This document shows positions 13,231-27,170 of a DNA stretch of 64,000 nucleotides, piece by piece. Below the pieces are notes generated by a model. That model made no database searches. It worked only from the letters and a program-made list of their open reading frames with translations, and was not told the DNA's origin. The stretch comes from Atherix ibis. Its lineage: Eukaryota > Arthropoda > Insecta > Diptera > Athericidae. The position numbers and the translations under genes were made by a program. The number at the start of each line of letters is the position of its first letter. Within the stretch, counting starts at the first letter, position 1. Location: assembly GCA_958298945.1 (NCBI GenBank), contig OY282605.1, positions 109,178,267-109,242,266 on the forward strand. The letters are read 5' to 3'.

Positions 13231-13734
13231 GGGTGGGCCATTTGTTGGTTTTTTTTTTAAACAAGAAAAAAACATATCGAAAGCAAACATCGGTAATTTT
13301 TATTGAAAATGAAAGTTGAATTATGTGTATAAAAAACAATATCATTCATATGACCACCGCAACTCAGTTTGCAGGCCTGCATCCAAACATCGAATATTTA
13401 ATGGCTACAAAAAGTTCGTTAATATGTTACGATATGATTCCACCACCCTATTAACCGCACAAAACAGTAACTTTTTTAGTATGCATCGGTTTTTCGTAAA
13501 TCACATGAGGCTTTTCCGCGCCCCAGATTCGACAATTTGTTAACGTGCTCCGTCAAAATTTTGTTAATATTAGAGAACGACCGTTTTCGTAGTAAGTTTG
13601 GATAATTAAAATGCATTTTTCTGTTAATGACTCAATAACTAAAATTGAACTACTCTATATTTGATAGCTGCAAAAAAAAAACTATGACATGTGCATTTTG
13701 ACAGTTGTAAAGAAAACCACCAGATGCTGCACCC
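13231..13734 (-). mobile_element. Decayed Tc1/mariner-type element, short copy
   Basis: The left end GGGTGGGCCATTTGTTGG and the right end CCACCAGATGCTGCACCC are inverted repeats of each other. Internally it follows the element at 60499-61275 block by block: the CATATGACCA block near 13349, the AAATCACATGAGG block near 13498, and the GTAGTAAGTTTGGATAATTAAAATGCAT block near 13591. It is shorter and more decayed, with the catalytic part of the transposase deleted. Transposase orientation is inferred to be minus by comparison with the 60.5 kb copy. Confidence 0.6.
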
Positions 13735-16700
13735 CGCATTAGTACTTTTTTCGAAAATTGAAATTTTTTCACAGAAATATATTGACATTAACCTGGATTA
13801 AAATTCAAAAGAAGTACTTTGAAAATGGTGCCATCCCTGCTAACAATAAAAATAAATCCATTGAAGAAAAAAATTTTATACAACACAGGTCTGTGTAAGA
13901 AAAGAACAACTGTCTGGATTAGCTGTTTTCGATTTTATTGATGATATAGAATTTATATTTTCGTTTGAAGATTTGCTTCCATTTCTTACGTAATTTTATT
14001 ATCTGTACTACATGAACAAAATGCTAAAGAACACGTAAGTACATACTCGTATTTCCTAGTCAGTTTCACTTTCCTTCGAAACATTTCTACACCCACTATC
14101 ATCGCCTTGCTTCATTCAATGTCAGTCGTGCAGATTTAAATGGTTAACGAAGAAGCGATCGCATTTGGAATTTTATAAAAATATACTATATTTCTTTAAA
14201 TGAAATTTCTTACATTCAATAAATTATTAATTCGGTAATATTTTCATATAATATTATATGCATACAATATATTTTTTTTCCACATGCCATAATTTTCATA
14301 AATTGGTTGTAAGATATTGCATATATCAAAAATACAAAATAATGCGTAGGCTTTTTATTTGTTTTAGAGTGATTCTCTTATGGTTACTTATTTTGTTTTT
14401 TGCGTTTAGATTTTTTTATTCAATTTAACAAGGCAAAAAATTAAATGAAAAAATATTTTCAATGATAAAATTTCATGAAAATATGCATAAAATTTTAATA
14501 ATAGACTGTTTTTGTCCAATTGAGTGGGTTAAAGTGTGATATTATTAAATTTTTGTTCATTTTCTTTTTAATTTTATATTGGATTCTCCATTTATGATAT
14601 TTTTTTTTTGTTAATTCATAAAAATAATATTGTTTATATTTCTACTTTATTTAATTCTTGAATGATTTTTTTTAAAATTAAATTTTCATTCCGACTGAAT
14701 ATGTTCACTGATTCGAAATCGATATTTCCTCATCTAATAATTTATTCTCTTTAAATATAAGATTTTTTATGATTTTTATATTTCAATATCTTGTTTTATT
14801 ATTTTTAAATGAATTTTCAATTATTTTATTTAGAAATAGTTTCTTTATAATTTCGTACTCTTATAAACACTGGTTTCCTAAATTTCAAATACTCTTTATT
14901 ATAAATAATTTTCTTAAAATTATTTAAAGAAAAAAAATCAGAATTTCAAGTGGAAATTTTAATTTTTAATATATTAAGATTGATTCAGAATTTACTAACG
15001 TTACAATAAAAGCTTCGTTAAATAAATCATTTTCTTGTGAACTACCAACTAAATAATCTCCAATCTAAAAATGAACAAATTTATTCAGAATATAACGATT
15101 TAGCAGTAGAAAATTCATTTTTTTTATGAATTTATTTATTAAATAATATTATAGAATGTAAAAAAAAACAGTTACATTCAAATTTATTCATATTTTATCA
15201 AACACAAAAAATTGAAAATGAAAATTAATAAAAAAAATTATTAATTCAGATAATTGTATGAAATTGGTGGATAAAAAAATAGTATTTAAATATTTTATTA
15301 AAAAATGTATAACAAGTGACATATATTATTGATAATTACAATAATTAATAATAAATATATATATATATATATATAAGAATAATAATAATAATAATAATAA
15401 TAGTATAAAAAATAATTAATAGTAATGAAAGAAAACGTATAAGCATCATATTTCATATTGAAAAATGAACAATACTAGCTAAAATTATAATTGTTAATAA
15501 TAATAACTATAAGAAAAAATAAATAATCATTAATTTTTTCTTTATTTGATAAGTAATAATATTATAATTACATTAGATAATACATAAAATATAGATATTA
15601 ATATTAACAGTTCTAGCTCAAAATATTAGAATTATTGAATGAAATTTTGACAATGTGTTTTATATGGATGGAAAATAACACATTTAATAATAATAATAAT
15701 AATAATAATAATGTATGCAAATCTAATATCTAGAATTAAGAATAATATTTTGCACCAAATACTACACCAAATATTAATAATATACAATTAAGTGTAATAT
15801 TAAATTAATAATAATATAACATAATAATTGCTTTAATAAATTTTAGTGCACTATTTGATAAGAAATAATAAAATTTTCCCGTTGAGCAGTAAAATAACTA
15901 ATGTTATAATAATAATAATAATAATTATAGTAATAGCTATAATAATAACAATAATAATGTATAAATAATTATAAAATTAAAAGATTTAAAAAAAAAACAT
16001 TTATAACTATTCTATGAACAAGCTTTGTAGCATAACCATATGAAAGCAAATGAAATATTTTTTATAAAATTTAGATGATACCAATATGGAAAGAAAAAAA
16101 TTACAAACGTGTTCATAGATATTAATAAAAATTATAATAACAAAATATCATCAAATTCGCTTAATACAAATTGTGCAATAAATATACTTGTATATGTACT
16201 GAGAATAAACGAAAAAATAAAATTCAAAATAAGCCCGACAAATTCCAAATAATGTTTGCACACACATTATAAACGAATTTTTTTTTATCAATTAATAAAT
16301 ATTATAATATTGTATAAAATAGAATTAGATATTAAAATACGAGTATAATATATAAAAAGATGCTTTTAAACGCTTTTATTGTTGTATGCAAAGCTTAAAT
16401 TATACAGCAAATGCAAAAAAAAACACTCTTTCGGGTAATACACATATTATGAAAAATAAAATTATATTACGAATTTTTTGTTAATCTTCATTTCAAAAAT
16501 TATAAAAGTGTATTTATTTTATTTTATATTACTAAAATAAAATCAATAAAAATTATTTAGCAAAAATTTACCATATCAAATTACAATAAAATATTTTTTT
16601 TCATTAATATATAAACATTTTGTATTATATATAAAAACAAAACAAGAATTATGATACTTTTATTATACTAAATTATAATAATGAAAACTAGTAATAATGG

Positions 16701-16916
16701 AAATATTTTAAAATGAACGGAAAATAGATCACCATACATAAATGTGTTAAGTTAATAATTACAAATAGTTTCAGGAAAAAAATAAATTGGAATATTTTAA
16801 CCAAAAAAATTATATACAAAAAAATTAATAGCAAAAAAAACGAATAATTATATAGTCTTAAAATAATAGTCAGTAATTATTGGTGAAACTGCAACCTAAA
16901 ATATTATTACTATTTA
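13735..16916. other. AT-rich stretch with microsatellites
   Basis: (AT)n plus (ATA)n at about 15355-15400, (AAT)n at about 15686-15711 and 15905-15925. No gene recognised. Confidence 0.5.
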
Positions 16917-17020
16917 CCTGAAGAGAGTATGGAATTGGTTTGTTCCCATAATTGAAACTGTGCGAAACACTGCATTACCGGTACAGGATGATGCAGTATC
17001 TGACATTTCAAATTCTTCTA
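16917..17020. other. Candidate coding island, strand unresolved
   Basis: A roughly 100-base island of higher GC in AT-rich DNA is open in a plausible frame on both strands. On the minus strand it lies between an AG (before 17018) and a good donor CAG|GTAAAT (exon end 16919), reading EFEMSDTASSCTGNAVFRT. On the plus strand it reads VWNWFVPIIETVRNTALPVQ. A second open minus-strand stretch lies at 17292-17170 (NKLSAKDESGHSIMK) and could be a preceding exon. Neither version was recognised, so it could be a conserved exon of a large gene or chance. Confidence 0.3.
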
Positions 17021-20000
17021 AACACAGCCAAGTTTTCCATATTTTCGCTTACTTACTTTGTTATTTCGAGCAATTTCTTTTCATTTTATACATTAAATTT
17101 TAAAGTTTAAATCACAATGATTATATTACAATATAATTTTATACATTTATATAACTTTAAATTATACAATATTATTGTAAAAATAGTTTTAAAGCAAGAT
17201 TTGTTGTCTTCGAGAAATTTTTGATTACTTTTCATAATGCTATGACCCGATTCGTCTTTTGCTGACAATTTGTTCCTTGTATTATTGTACAATATAATAA
17301 AATTTTATAGTTAATAGTAATCCAAAATAGATCCAGCAATGTTTCCCTAAAATATTTAGTTAAACTTTTATCAGATTTTTTTTATATTGGTTAGAAATCG
17401 AATTGTATTCTTCAAATATTATTTAAAAATTATCTTAAAATTATTTTTACAATAATTTTAATAAAAAAATCATTGGAAAATCATTGCTACAAAATATAAA
17501 TAAATATTTTTTTTAATATTCAAAATTATATAATTATTTTATTTTATTTTATATACAACATAAGTATAATAAGAAACTCTATTAAATTATAAGTTGATAA
17601 AGTAATTGAAACCATTTATCTAATGTTCGTAATAATGATGAGAGATTTTGGTAAATATTTAAATGATGAATATTTACTAAAAACCATTTTTAATATAACG
17701 AAAAATAAGATAAATTATTTAATTTCTTTCAATAAAATTTCAATTTCTAATAACTTGTTATATTTCTTTATTATAACGATATAAATTTGTTTAATGCAAA
17801 AGTAAAACTAATTTTTAAGTGTTAATATTTTTATTAAATTACCTAAATTTATAATATTATTAAATCTATTAAAACAAGTATGGAAAATATATTTGAAAAA
17901 ATAATTTTACATATATTTGTTAATTTAAATTCGAGCTTAAATATTTACAAATATAATTTTTCAGATATTTTCAAATAAATGCAAAAAAAAAATACTTAAA
18001 TGTAATTTAATGATTAATAGAATAAATACTTTTCAACAAAAAAATTACATTAAAAGGTGAAAATTACGAAAGTAATTATTAACTATTGTATTCAAAAAAA
18101 TATGAATATGTAAAACATAGAAAATATTAAATTTATAAACTTTTATCTTATCTTCAAATTTAGTTAATGTTACAAAAATTAATAGAAAAAAAAACTATTT
18201 ACTCAAAGTTACTCTTCCTATAGTTACATGATTGATTAATTGTATAATTGTTAAAATTATTTATTTCTTGTATTAAATGTACTTTGAAAATTTCTTTTAT
18301 TTTTATTGAGTCTTGTTTAGTTAAATTTTTGTAGATTTTGATATATAATAAAAAGCTTATTCCAATAATAATACATATCTTTATCGTTATTATATAAAAT
18401 AGTATTTTTAAAATATTAAACAAAAAGTTTTCTTGAAATAAATAACGAAATGAATAAGAAAAATTTATTCAATTTAATTGTTTTTAATAGTGTTTGAATT
18501 AGCTTACATACGTAAATAAATATTTATTATAAAAAATATTTGTTTTTATTAGTTGAATGCTATTGTGAATTATTGATATTATTAAAATCCTATTAAAATA
18601 ATATTACTTCTATGTGTAATAAATAAATTTTGATTATTTATTCTTGTGTTGGATCGAAAACAAAACTATTATCGAAAATCATATGGTATAAAAATTATCT
18701 TATCAAAATATGTTTTGCCCAAAAACAAATTAATATAATATGTAACATTGTAATAAAAGCAACAAAAAAATTGTTGCTGATTGATAATTTAATATATACA
18801 AAATTTGATTTTATATTGTATTGTGTAGCATACACATAGAAAAGAGCGAATAATATTAACAACTATACTTTCAGCAATTTGTAAAAATAATATATAAATA
18901 ATTATTAATTTTATAGTAAATATGGAGTAATGATATGTAATAATAATTATAATAATAATAATAATAATAATAATATTAATACTAATAAAAATAATAGAAA
19001 AATAAATAAAACAAAAATTGATATTTACTTAATTTATAAATCAATGAAGAAAAGAATAATAATAAAGAGAAATTTTTAAAATGTCTATTGTTTAACTTGT
19101 TAAGAGCTTAGTTTCTTTTGTTTTTTACTTTTTATAGATAATAATTTATTATATTCAATAATTATTGGAATTAAACATTTCAACAGTGTATGATCATTGG
19201 ATTGCATCGTCGTTAAAGTGTTCGAATCTTTAAGTATATTTTGAAGGGGCTACTTTATATAGTATATGTAAATAAAATAGCCAATATTAATTTTATTTTC
19301 TTTATTTTTACATTTGATTCGCAATACTTATTAAATAATTCCATTTAATTTTATTTTATTGATAATATTTCTCATGCTATAATATAACTCTGCTAAAAAT
19401 TGTTGGTTTTTAATGTTGAGCAACACAATTTTGTTTAACTAACATAAAGATGCTCACATATCTATTACTAGAAACTATGTAAGCTTTTTAAGATATAATA
19501 TCTGAAATACATGAAAAGATAAATACCATGATTAATATAGTTTTACCCCTAAATTATAGGAATATAAGAAGAGGAAGTACTGTAAAAAGTTGAGATTTAT
19601 TGATATAAATTTTGCAATGCCTATACGATACAATAGATGGCAGCAGTGACGCCAAAATAGTATATGCCTCATGCGCATGCGTATCATAAATAAGTGAATT
19701 GAAAATGTGCTTTACTCAAATCTGTGATCATAAAATCTTTTTTCGCACCTTAATATCTATAGTCTCTAAGGTTGAACCCTAAATTTACTTCGATATGGTT
19801 TGGTTATTTTGCATATTTCTCTAAATAAAAATGTAACAATTTCTTCGATATTTGATCATTTCATTCTGGTATGAGCTACTATGTCAATTGCTTGTTTTTC
19901 TATAATCCACGGTAATTTTCTTCGAAATTTCCAAAAATTATGATTGGCCACAAAAAGTAAAACTAGCGGAATATTTTTTTCTTTGATCTTTAGTGTCGAA

Positions 20001-22189
20001 TTAGTAAAAATGGTCATAGGATTGAGGTTGGATGTTTGAGAGTTTGTGACAACTAAAAAATGAGCTGATTATAAAAAAGCTATAATAGTTAAATTTTGCC
20101 TTCAAGTATGTCGTGAGATAAAGAAAAGTCCGAAACGCTTTTTTAAATGTTAAAGCCAATGATACGAAGTGTGAGAGTAATGGGACTGATTTTTTTTTGT
20201 TTAACAATTGTATTGTATTTTTATACACCAATATCATCTTCCTCAAAGAAATTCCATTGGGAAGCTTTATATCGGTAAAGGCGGTGTTTCTACTCGTTAT
20301 AACAGTACTGGAAAACTTTAACTGGAATCGCCTTCAGATCGACGTTTATACTACTTTGGATGTTATCGGCAGAACTACTTTGGATGTTATCGGCCCCCTT
20401 CAATCGTTTAACATTTTAAGATAAATTTAACTGCAAATTTTTACTTAAGCCAAAAGTTTAGAGTACTTTGCAGTTGCGCTTAATTAAGTTATTGCGGAGC
20501 CGATGGGTGGTAAGAAAATTTGACTACTGATAAATATGTTTAAAAAATTATGAATCTTTTTTATTTAAGTAGTAACTTTTTGTTCATGTTAATTTTTACA
20601 AATTTGCTTAAAATATTTATTATATTCTTATATATAATATGCTTTATCGAGTGGGTCTATTGGCTTTTAGGATTTCTTGATCAGGCCTTTCTTCTACGCG
20701 TAAGTGCAAGTAGTTATTCTTATCGGTCCTAGAATATTTTTGTATACTGCTCTCTCCTTTAGGATATACGAACGTATAAACTTGTTTCTTTTCAAGTCAA
20801 CTATAAACAATTTCTACAGAATATCCTTCACCTTATGCAGTATATGTTCAAAATTTTTTATTCCAAAGAATTCCCATAATTTTTGGTATTTTTAATTTTA
20901 TTAACCAAACATTCTATATCATTATTGAAAATTAAATTAAATTATCTAACAATCGCAAAAAATTAGTTTGTAATTAGTTTGTAGACATTAGAATTATGTG
21001 AATGTTGCAAAAAAATTAAATTTGCAAAAAAATTAAATTTGCAAAAAAATTAGTTTGTAAACATTAGAATTATGTGGATATTGTTACAATCAAATCACAA
21101 AAATAACCACAGGTGTACATTTAAATTGATACTAAACCTTTAGCAGCATGCGAATATATAAAATTAATCATTTACTATATAATGAAAAATTGCTGGATAT
21201 CAGAAGTAAAACTAATCTTTTTTTGGAGAACCCAATGGGTCCTACGCTAAATATCTATTACCAATTTCATTTCATTTCATTGCTTTGTTACATTTTCAAT
21301 CTATAGTAAAAAAAGAAAAATATTTGCTTAAAAATGGGTTCACCAAATAGTTCAAATTTTTCGATCTGCTTTCAAAGCTAAAAGACAAAATAATAAAGAC
21401 TATACTAAAATGTTATCTTAAAAAAATATTAACAAAAATATAAAAATAACTATAAAACGATAGAAGTAAAAAGTTGTTGATTATAATGAAAAGCTCTGAA
21501 TAAATTCCATACTAAAAGTATATTAAATAAAACGGATTAAAATTTCGCTATTTGTCTTAAGAAAAAACTATTGCTTTCACTGTAAAAGGGGAAAATGTAC
21601 ATAATTCTTGGTTGCCAAAACAACTATTCCACTGGAATTCCAATAAGTAAATAAATACGAATTGTCTTTAAAGGAGCAAGGTTAGGATTAGATTTTTGAA
21701 TTGGAAATAGTACAACTTCCAATGCAGTACGAATATCAGGGTTGAACTGCGCCAAAAATATAAATATATCAGCTGCTATGGAACCTATCGAACAAGGTTA
21801 ACGTGTCACCAGGTCACTATCGTTGCAGTTCCATTCGACACGAGACATTTGTTAAAGTCAGTTAGAAAAGCAATCGTTCGTTCGGGAAGCTATCGTCAAA
21901 AAATGTTAAAGAAATTTTTTAACATTTGTATTTTGGAAAAAATTCATTTCGCAATCAATTTTGGATACGTGAGTGAATGAAGCCGTCTAAGCTTTTCCTT
22001 AAAACGATTTCTTAGTTAATAAATGATGGCTTTTCGTAGTTATTGGCTTGATTGATCGATAGACTAAATTTGTTGTGCTATTGTTAAATTGATTTAAGTG
22101 GTTTTGTGTACTACGACAACAACAAAATTCTCGTATTTATTTTTTTTATATTTTAATTCCTATATGTCTAGTTTTATATGAGTTAATTT
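17021..22189. other. AT-rich stretch, no clear gene
   Basis: Contains an (AAT)n tract near 18945-18975, a short tandem duplication of ACTACTTTGGATGTTATCGG at 20351-20396, and a local duplication containing TTAGTTTGTA(A/G)ACATTAGAATTATGTG at 20970 and 21050. The last 400 bases are less AT-rich and presumably hold the promoter and 5' UTR of the gene starting at 22190, though no TATA element was identified with confidence. Confidence 0.45.
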
Positions 22190-25100
22190 ATGCCTAATAT
22201 GACCCATAATACTCCAAAATGGGTTCCAAAACACAGCAGCGATATTACAAAACTATTTCAAAAAAGTAAAGAGCTAGAATGTGAATTACGTTTTCTTGCT
22301 AAGAAATTTTCCACTGACATCAATTTGGATTTATTAGATTACTATGTGAGTTGATTTATTCTAAGTATTTTTTTTTTATTATGAAAATTATTAAATTTGT
22401 TAACAGGAATTTCAAGAATTATTAGATGCTAGTGACAAATGTTTTGCAGTAAGTGAAGAATTACAGTTAAGTTTAAGTAGTCAAATTTCTTCATCCGCTT
22501 GTAAGAAAATCCAGCGAAGTCCTTACAAGCTACTCTTACAAAGAAAAGCTTACATTTTGTTGGAAAATTTACAGCGTAGACATTTTCAATTGATTTTCGT
22601 TATTAATAAAATGGTAAATATTGGCTATTTTGAATGACAAATTACTTTGATATATTTTTATTTAAAAATATAATTATAATTAATACTAACTTTTACACAA
22701 AATATGCTATGTTCGATTTTCCTGTAAATTTTAAATTTTTATAGTGCTTTTTTTGCACTGAAAAATCATAAGTCGTTCGGTTTCGATGGGATGCTACAGG
22801 CTTAGTGTGGAAGTGTTTTAATCGCCTAATGGGCTAAGTATGAGATAACAAATTAATGCCTGATGGCTGGCACCTAGGTATTATTTACCCCATATTTAAA
22901 AAAGAGGCTATCACCGAATTTAGGAATTATAGAGGCATAGCACTGCAGATTACCATCTATAAGATATTCCCTGCTATCCTTCTATTGCCCGAAAAACTTG
23001 TAAGCCCACACTAGAATGGCTCTAGAATGGACCTAGAGTAGCATAAGTAGTACAATTCTCATTAAGTCTGACAAGCTTTTTACATACGCCCACGACACCG
23101 ACATTATGGGTCGTTCAGAAAAGAGCTAACCTTCACCAAGCTTGAGTCGACAGCAAAAAAATTTCAGTTCCACATTAATAATAAGAGATTTTAACTTTAT
23201 AAGAGTTAAATCGTTCTACTATATAAGGTCAAGGATCATAGCGGATAAAAACATGTAGGAATGATCACACTTACGGCTGTTGACAGCCAACAGAGCCAAA
23301 TTTAGTCAGTGTAAAATAATCATGCTTAAGAATTCTAACCACAAAGTTGAACCTAATGTTGCACAGGACATTAATTTTGCCAGTTCTTATATATTCTTCG
23401 GAAACCTCGATGCTCAGCAAAAATCATCCAAAAAGTTTTCTTCGAAGGAGAATCATTCGAAGAAACTTTTGGTATCCTATGTGAAGGTGGACAATATCAC
23501 GCCCTGCTTGATAATGAGACTATAGAAATCAAGGTCAATCGGATACGATTTGCTGGACACATAATCCACATCGATGAGGAAGATTCTGCCTGCAAAGAAT
23601 ATAGTGGCATCACTAATGTTCCCAGAAGACGGGGTAGGTCGTGCCGTCTATAGAGATTCAGTATTAGTCAGGAAGCAAAAAATATGCTGGAACTGTCGAA
23701 ATGGAACTTCGCTTCGCGACACCATAACGTCTGTCATAAGTTTTATTTCAGCAAACCTAGATTTTATATGGTAATAAAAATTTGACCATACATACTTTTC
23801 TTAGAAAACAGTTTAAAAATAACTAATGCTATATTTTTCTATTTACATACACATATGTACTTATATTAACGCATATTATTTCTTTATGGAAATTTTACCT
23901 ATTATCAGTCTATTACTGCCAATAATATATATATATAGTATTCAATTTACAGATAAAATCACTATTAAGTATGGGATTTTTCTCAGAAATTATAATCGAT
24001 GCAGCATTACTTCTCTGTGCTTTGTATAACAAAAGTATTGAGGATATTTTGAATAAAGACAAAACTTCATATGGTGCCAAAATTTGCAGTAATAGTTTCC
24101 CATCGTTACTTTTACAGCCGAAGAAAATCGATATCGGTATTATACTGCAGGTAATTAAAAGTACAACGATTTGAAAGCAACATGAAATATATAATAAACA
24201 AAAAAAATCTAGATAGCTTCAAAAAACCGAAGTGAACAATGCTGTTTATCTCTGATCTCATGTTTACTCGCTGCTTGTAAATTGGAATTGAATCCTGGCG
24301 ATAATGAATCTAACACGTCTAGTCTAGAGATACTACGTGCATTAACCTCACATTTAACATCGCCTACTGAAAAGGATACACACCTATTTCCAGGACATAT
24401 ACTGCCATCCGAAGATGTTAACAAATTCGAGAGTCAAACACCATCGAGTGTATGTGATCTGAATGTGAGATAAAATTTAATTTTTTTTGTGCATTTCACT
24501 TAAAATTAATTATTTAATAATTATTCTTGTTAATTTTTTTTGATTCCGATTATCTTACGAAAGGATCCAGCCATAAAATTCTTTGATAATATGGCAAATG
24601 GTTTCTTCGATAGAAATTTACAAATATCAAGTGATGAAAAGGCTCTCATTCGAGATGAACTTCTTGAACATTTAATTCACGATGAAGAAGTTTTTATCGA
24701 AAATATTCTAATGAAATGTGTAAAAATGTGCCCAAGTGCATTTGGTTTGTATTGGAGAAATGCAAAATATTATATTAACACCCGAAAAAATCAACTTTAA
24801 TTATTTTCTAACAGATTCACCATCGAATGCTCCAGACTTCCAAAAATGGATTAACCGAGGCACTAGGAGCTTATGGACTCAAATTGGTAGTACACTTGAC
24901 CACATTGTACTTTGGTGGAGTGATGCTCCCCTGGCATGTCGACCACCGATGTGCACCAAATACCTTAGAGATTGGCTTTTGTTACTTCGCGTTGAAGGTA
25001 GATAGAATGTGACAATATTGTTAGTCAAATTTTTCATAAAGTTTACGTGATCAGATGCACCAGAGCCAGTACTATCAACATTGCGAGGATTGGGCGAAAC

Positions 25101-27026
25101 ATTAACCACACACGTTACCTGTACAATTTGGGATAAGCAATTTCGTTTGGCGTTAGTGGCGTCATCTTTAAGTAGCGATGATGCCGTTACTATTGCCGAG
25201 TTTTCATCTGATGTTGTCGAGGTATGAGTGTGCTATTTTTAACAATTTTTTATGTGACAATATTTATTCGACAAATTTACGATATTGGGTAGCGTGGCCG
25301 AGCGGTCTAAGGCGCTGGTTTAAGGCACCAGTCTCTTCGGGGGCGTGGGTTCGAATCCCACCGCTGCCAGGTTGACTTTTCCTGTTTCTCAGTATTTTTA
25401 ATAATTGCCTTTATTTATGAAATTCTAAAGCTTCAATTCAATTCTTTGTACTTTATACAGATAAATAGCACACTAACTGGCAGTCTATGGCGTGATCTGC
25501 TTAGTACATTGACAAGTTTATGCAATAGTTGCGATCAGAATGGAACTATCCCAAATCAATTACCAATCGTTGAGCAAATACCCATATTACATAGACTAGG
25601 TATAGGCCACATTAAAATTAATAGAACAACCTGCAAAGCAATGCTAATTACAATAATTGGAAACCTCTTTTTCAGATCACTCAGTACACAGCATGCGTTT
25701 GTGGGCCTCTGCAAAAGCGAAATCACTCTGCTCCGAATGGAATATGATGGTATTCTTTAAGGTTGTTCAGTGCGATATAAAAAATTGTTTGGATCAATTG
25801 CAAGTGTTACGAGTACCTGTACTAGTGCCAGCCGATCCATTGGAAGTTCTTATACAAGTTTGTGTCGCGTTACGTTCGAAGCTCGTATCTGAAATAAAAG
25901 CAAATATTCAAAAATTAAAAGTAACCCATTTAATATTTGATATTTTGAGACGAGATAAAATTTTTTTCATTATTGGTAGAATACCTGTACGGAATGCATC
26001 GACATCTTGGCTTCGACATGTAGAATATATAGTCTAGCTACGCTTTCTTTGTGCTTTCCTTCAGCGAAGTTCTGGCAAAGTGAACTCTATCAAGAAAATT
26101 CCAACGAGTACGTTACCTATTTTCTTTCCCAAGTCTATCAGCCAATTTTGGAGGCGACTAGAGATCCAGAAATTTTGAGTCTAACTTTAAAAATAGCTTG
26201 TGAAGCATGGTTGGATCATATTTACTTGAAAAAAGTTAAGTTCAGTCGGATTGGAGCATTGAATCTCCTAAAAGATTTCGACGCAGTTGCATCGTGGCTA
26301 CTCCAGTGTTCTGCTATACCATCGGAGCATGCAGAAAAATTAAGTAAACATGAGGTGTTGAGAATGTGCGAAGGAGTAGGCCGGATACTTTTACGTAAGC
26401 CGGAAGACGTTATACCAATGTTGTCATCACCAAAATTTCAAAAGAAAAACGATGATGAAGGTAAATTGAAATAAAATATTTATCACGATTTGTTCGTGGT
26501 CGATAGTTACGAATGCTGATTTAAAAAAAAATCTTTAAATATTGTAACGCTATAGTTTTTCTAACTGTAAATAAGAAATTACTTTAAATAGTATAATTGA
26601 GAATATAAAGTACAATTTTATTCGAGGTCTCTTTTTTTGGAATATTTTTATGCTTATGGATATATACTTTTACAAATTAAAACATAGTAGAGCAAAATCA
26701 TGCAAAGTTAGTCATAACTACCTTTATAACGTTTATAAACCCTTCACACTAAAGACATAAATTTATTGAATTTAAGATAGGAAAAATTAGCAATAAATTT
26801 TCGTAAACATTTTTGAAAATAAACTCCAAAAAATTGTCCGAAGAAAACATTTTATTTATAATAAATTTATTTTTTATTTACAGAAGAAGAAACCGAAGAT
26901 AAAACTCGATTGCCACCAGAAATGTTTGTTCCAAATCAGAAACGTTGGCTTGAATTGCGCGCACGAAGTAATAGGAGAATGTTAAATTGCCTTTGCATTT
27001 GTAATAATACTGTAATAGAGAATTAA
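22190..27026 (+). CDS. CCDC142-like protein, 11 exons
   Basis: Exons are 22190-22345, 22407-22613, 23953-24150, 24213-24464, 24564-24744, 24815-24997, 25055-25221, 25461-25599, 25676-25920, 25980-26460 and 26884-27026. All junctions are GT-AG and phases agree, giving 783 codons plus stop. Human CCDC142 is of similar length (about 750 residues). The segment LDHIVLWWSDAPLACRPP, followed by KYLRDWLLLL (exon 6), and the C-terminal LPPEMFVPNQKRWLELRA resemble the conserved CCDC142 domain as I know it. The molecular function of the family is unknown. The protein is helix-rich with no signal peptide. The start ATG 22190 is the first in frame, and exon 1 has a good donor. Intron 2 holds a retrotransposon remnant and intron 7 a tRNA gene. 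Family assignment is from memory of the motif; the gene model itself is firmer. Confidence 0.65.
22741..23775 (+). mobile_element. Decayed RTE-type non-LTR retrotransposon (reverse transcriptase) in intron 2
   Basis: In shifting frames it shows the hallmarks of an RTE-clade reverse transcriptase: a KNHKSFGFDGM-like block near 22765, FRNYRGIALQITIYKIFPAI near 22918-22977, and an ADD-box relic near 23090-23110 (HDTDIMG). A C-terminal block IRFAGHIIHIDEE near 23545-23585 is followed by a basic NVPRRRGRS tail. Many stops and frameshifts are present, so it is long dead. It lies in the sense orientation of the host gene and is removed with intron 2. Ends are not defined and no poly-A tail or target duplication was identified. 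Confidence 0.7.
25288..25369 (+). tRNA. tRNA-Leu (anticodon AAG)
   Basis: An 82-base cloverleaf. Acceptor stem GGTAGCG/CGCTGCC (one G-T pair), discriminator A at 25369, D-loop region with TGGCCGAGCGGTCTAAGG (A box), anticodon stem CTGGT/ACCAG around loop TTAAGGC (anticodon AAG), a type II long variable arm, and T arm with GGTTCGAATCC (B box). A pol III terminator TTTT follows at 25377-25380. It decodes CUU and, through inosine, CUC. It lies inside intron 7 of the CCDC142-like gene on the same strand. No intron or CCA is encoded, as expected in a nuclear genome. Confidence 0.97.
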
Positions 27027-27170
27027 GTACAGTTCGAATTATTTTTTTATTAATGAAAATGGAAATAATAGCCTTAAAATTGTCCTTTAAGAAGCCATAT
27101 AGTTTTGTTGCATATTAGTATTTTGTATCATTGAATACATATAAAAAAAATGGACAGTCAATCTGATATA

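Noticed and set aside
15350..15930. Repeats resembling a CRISPR or other regular array
   Set aside because: They are simple (AT)n and (AAT)n microsatellites without spacers, and the genome is eukaryotic.
24815..25012. Alternative frame of CCDC142-like exon 6 (IHHRMLQTSKNGLTEAL)
   Set aside because: Exon 5 ends in phase 1 and exon 7 requires phase 1, which selects the frame with LWWSDAPLACRPP, the conserved-looking one.
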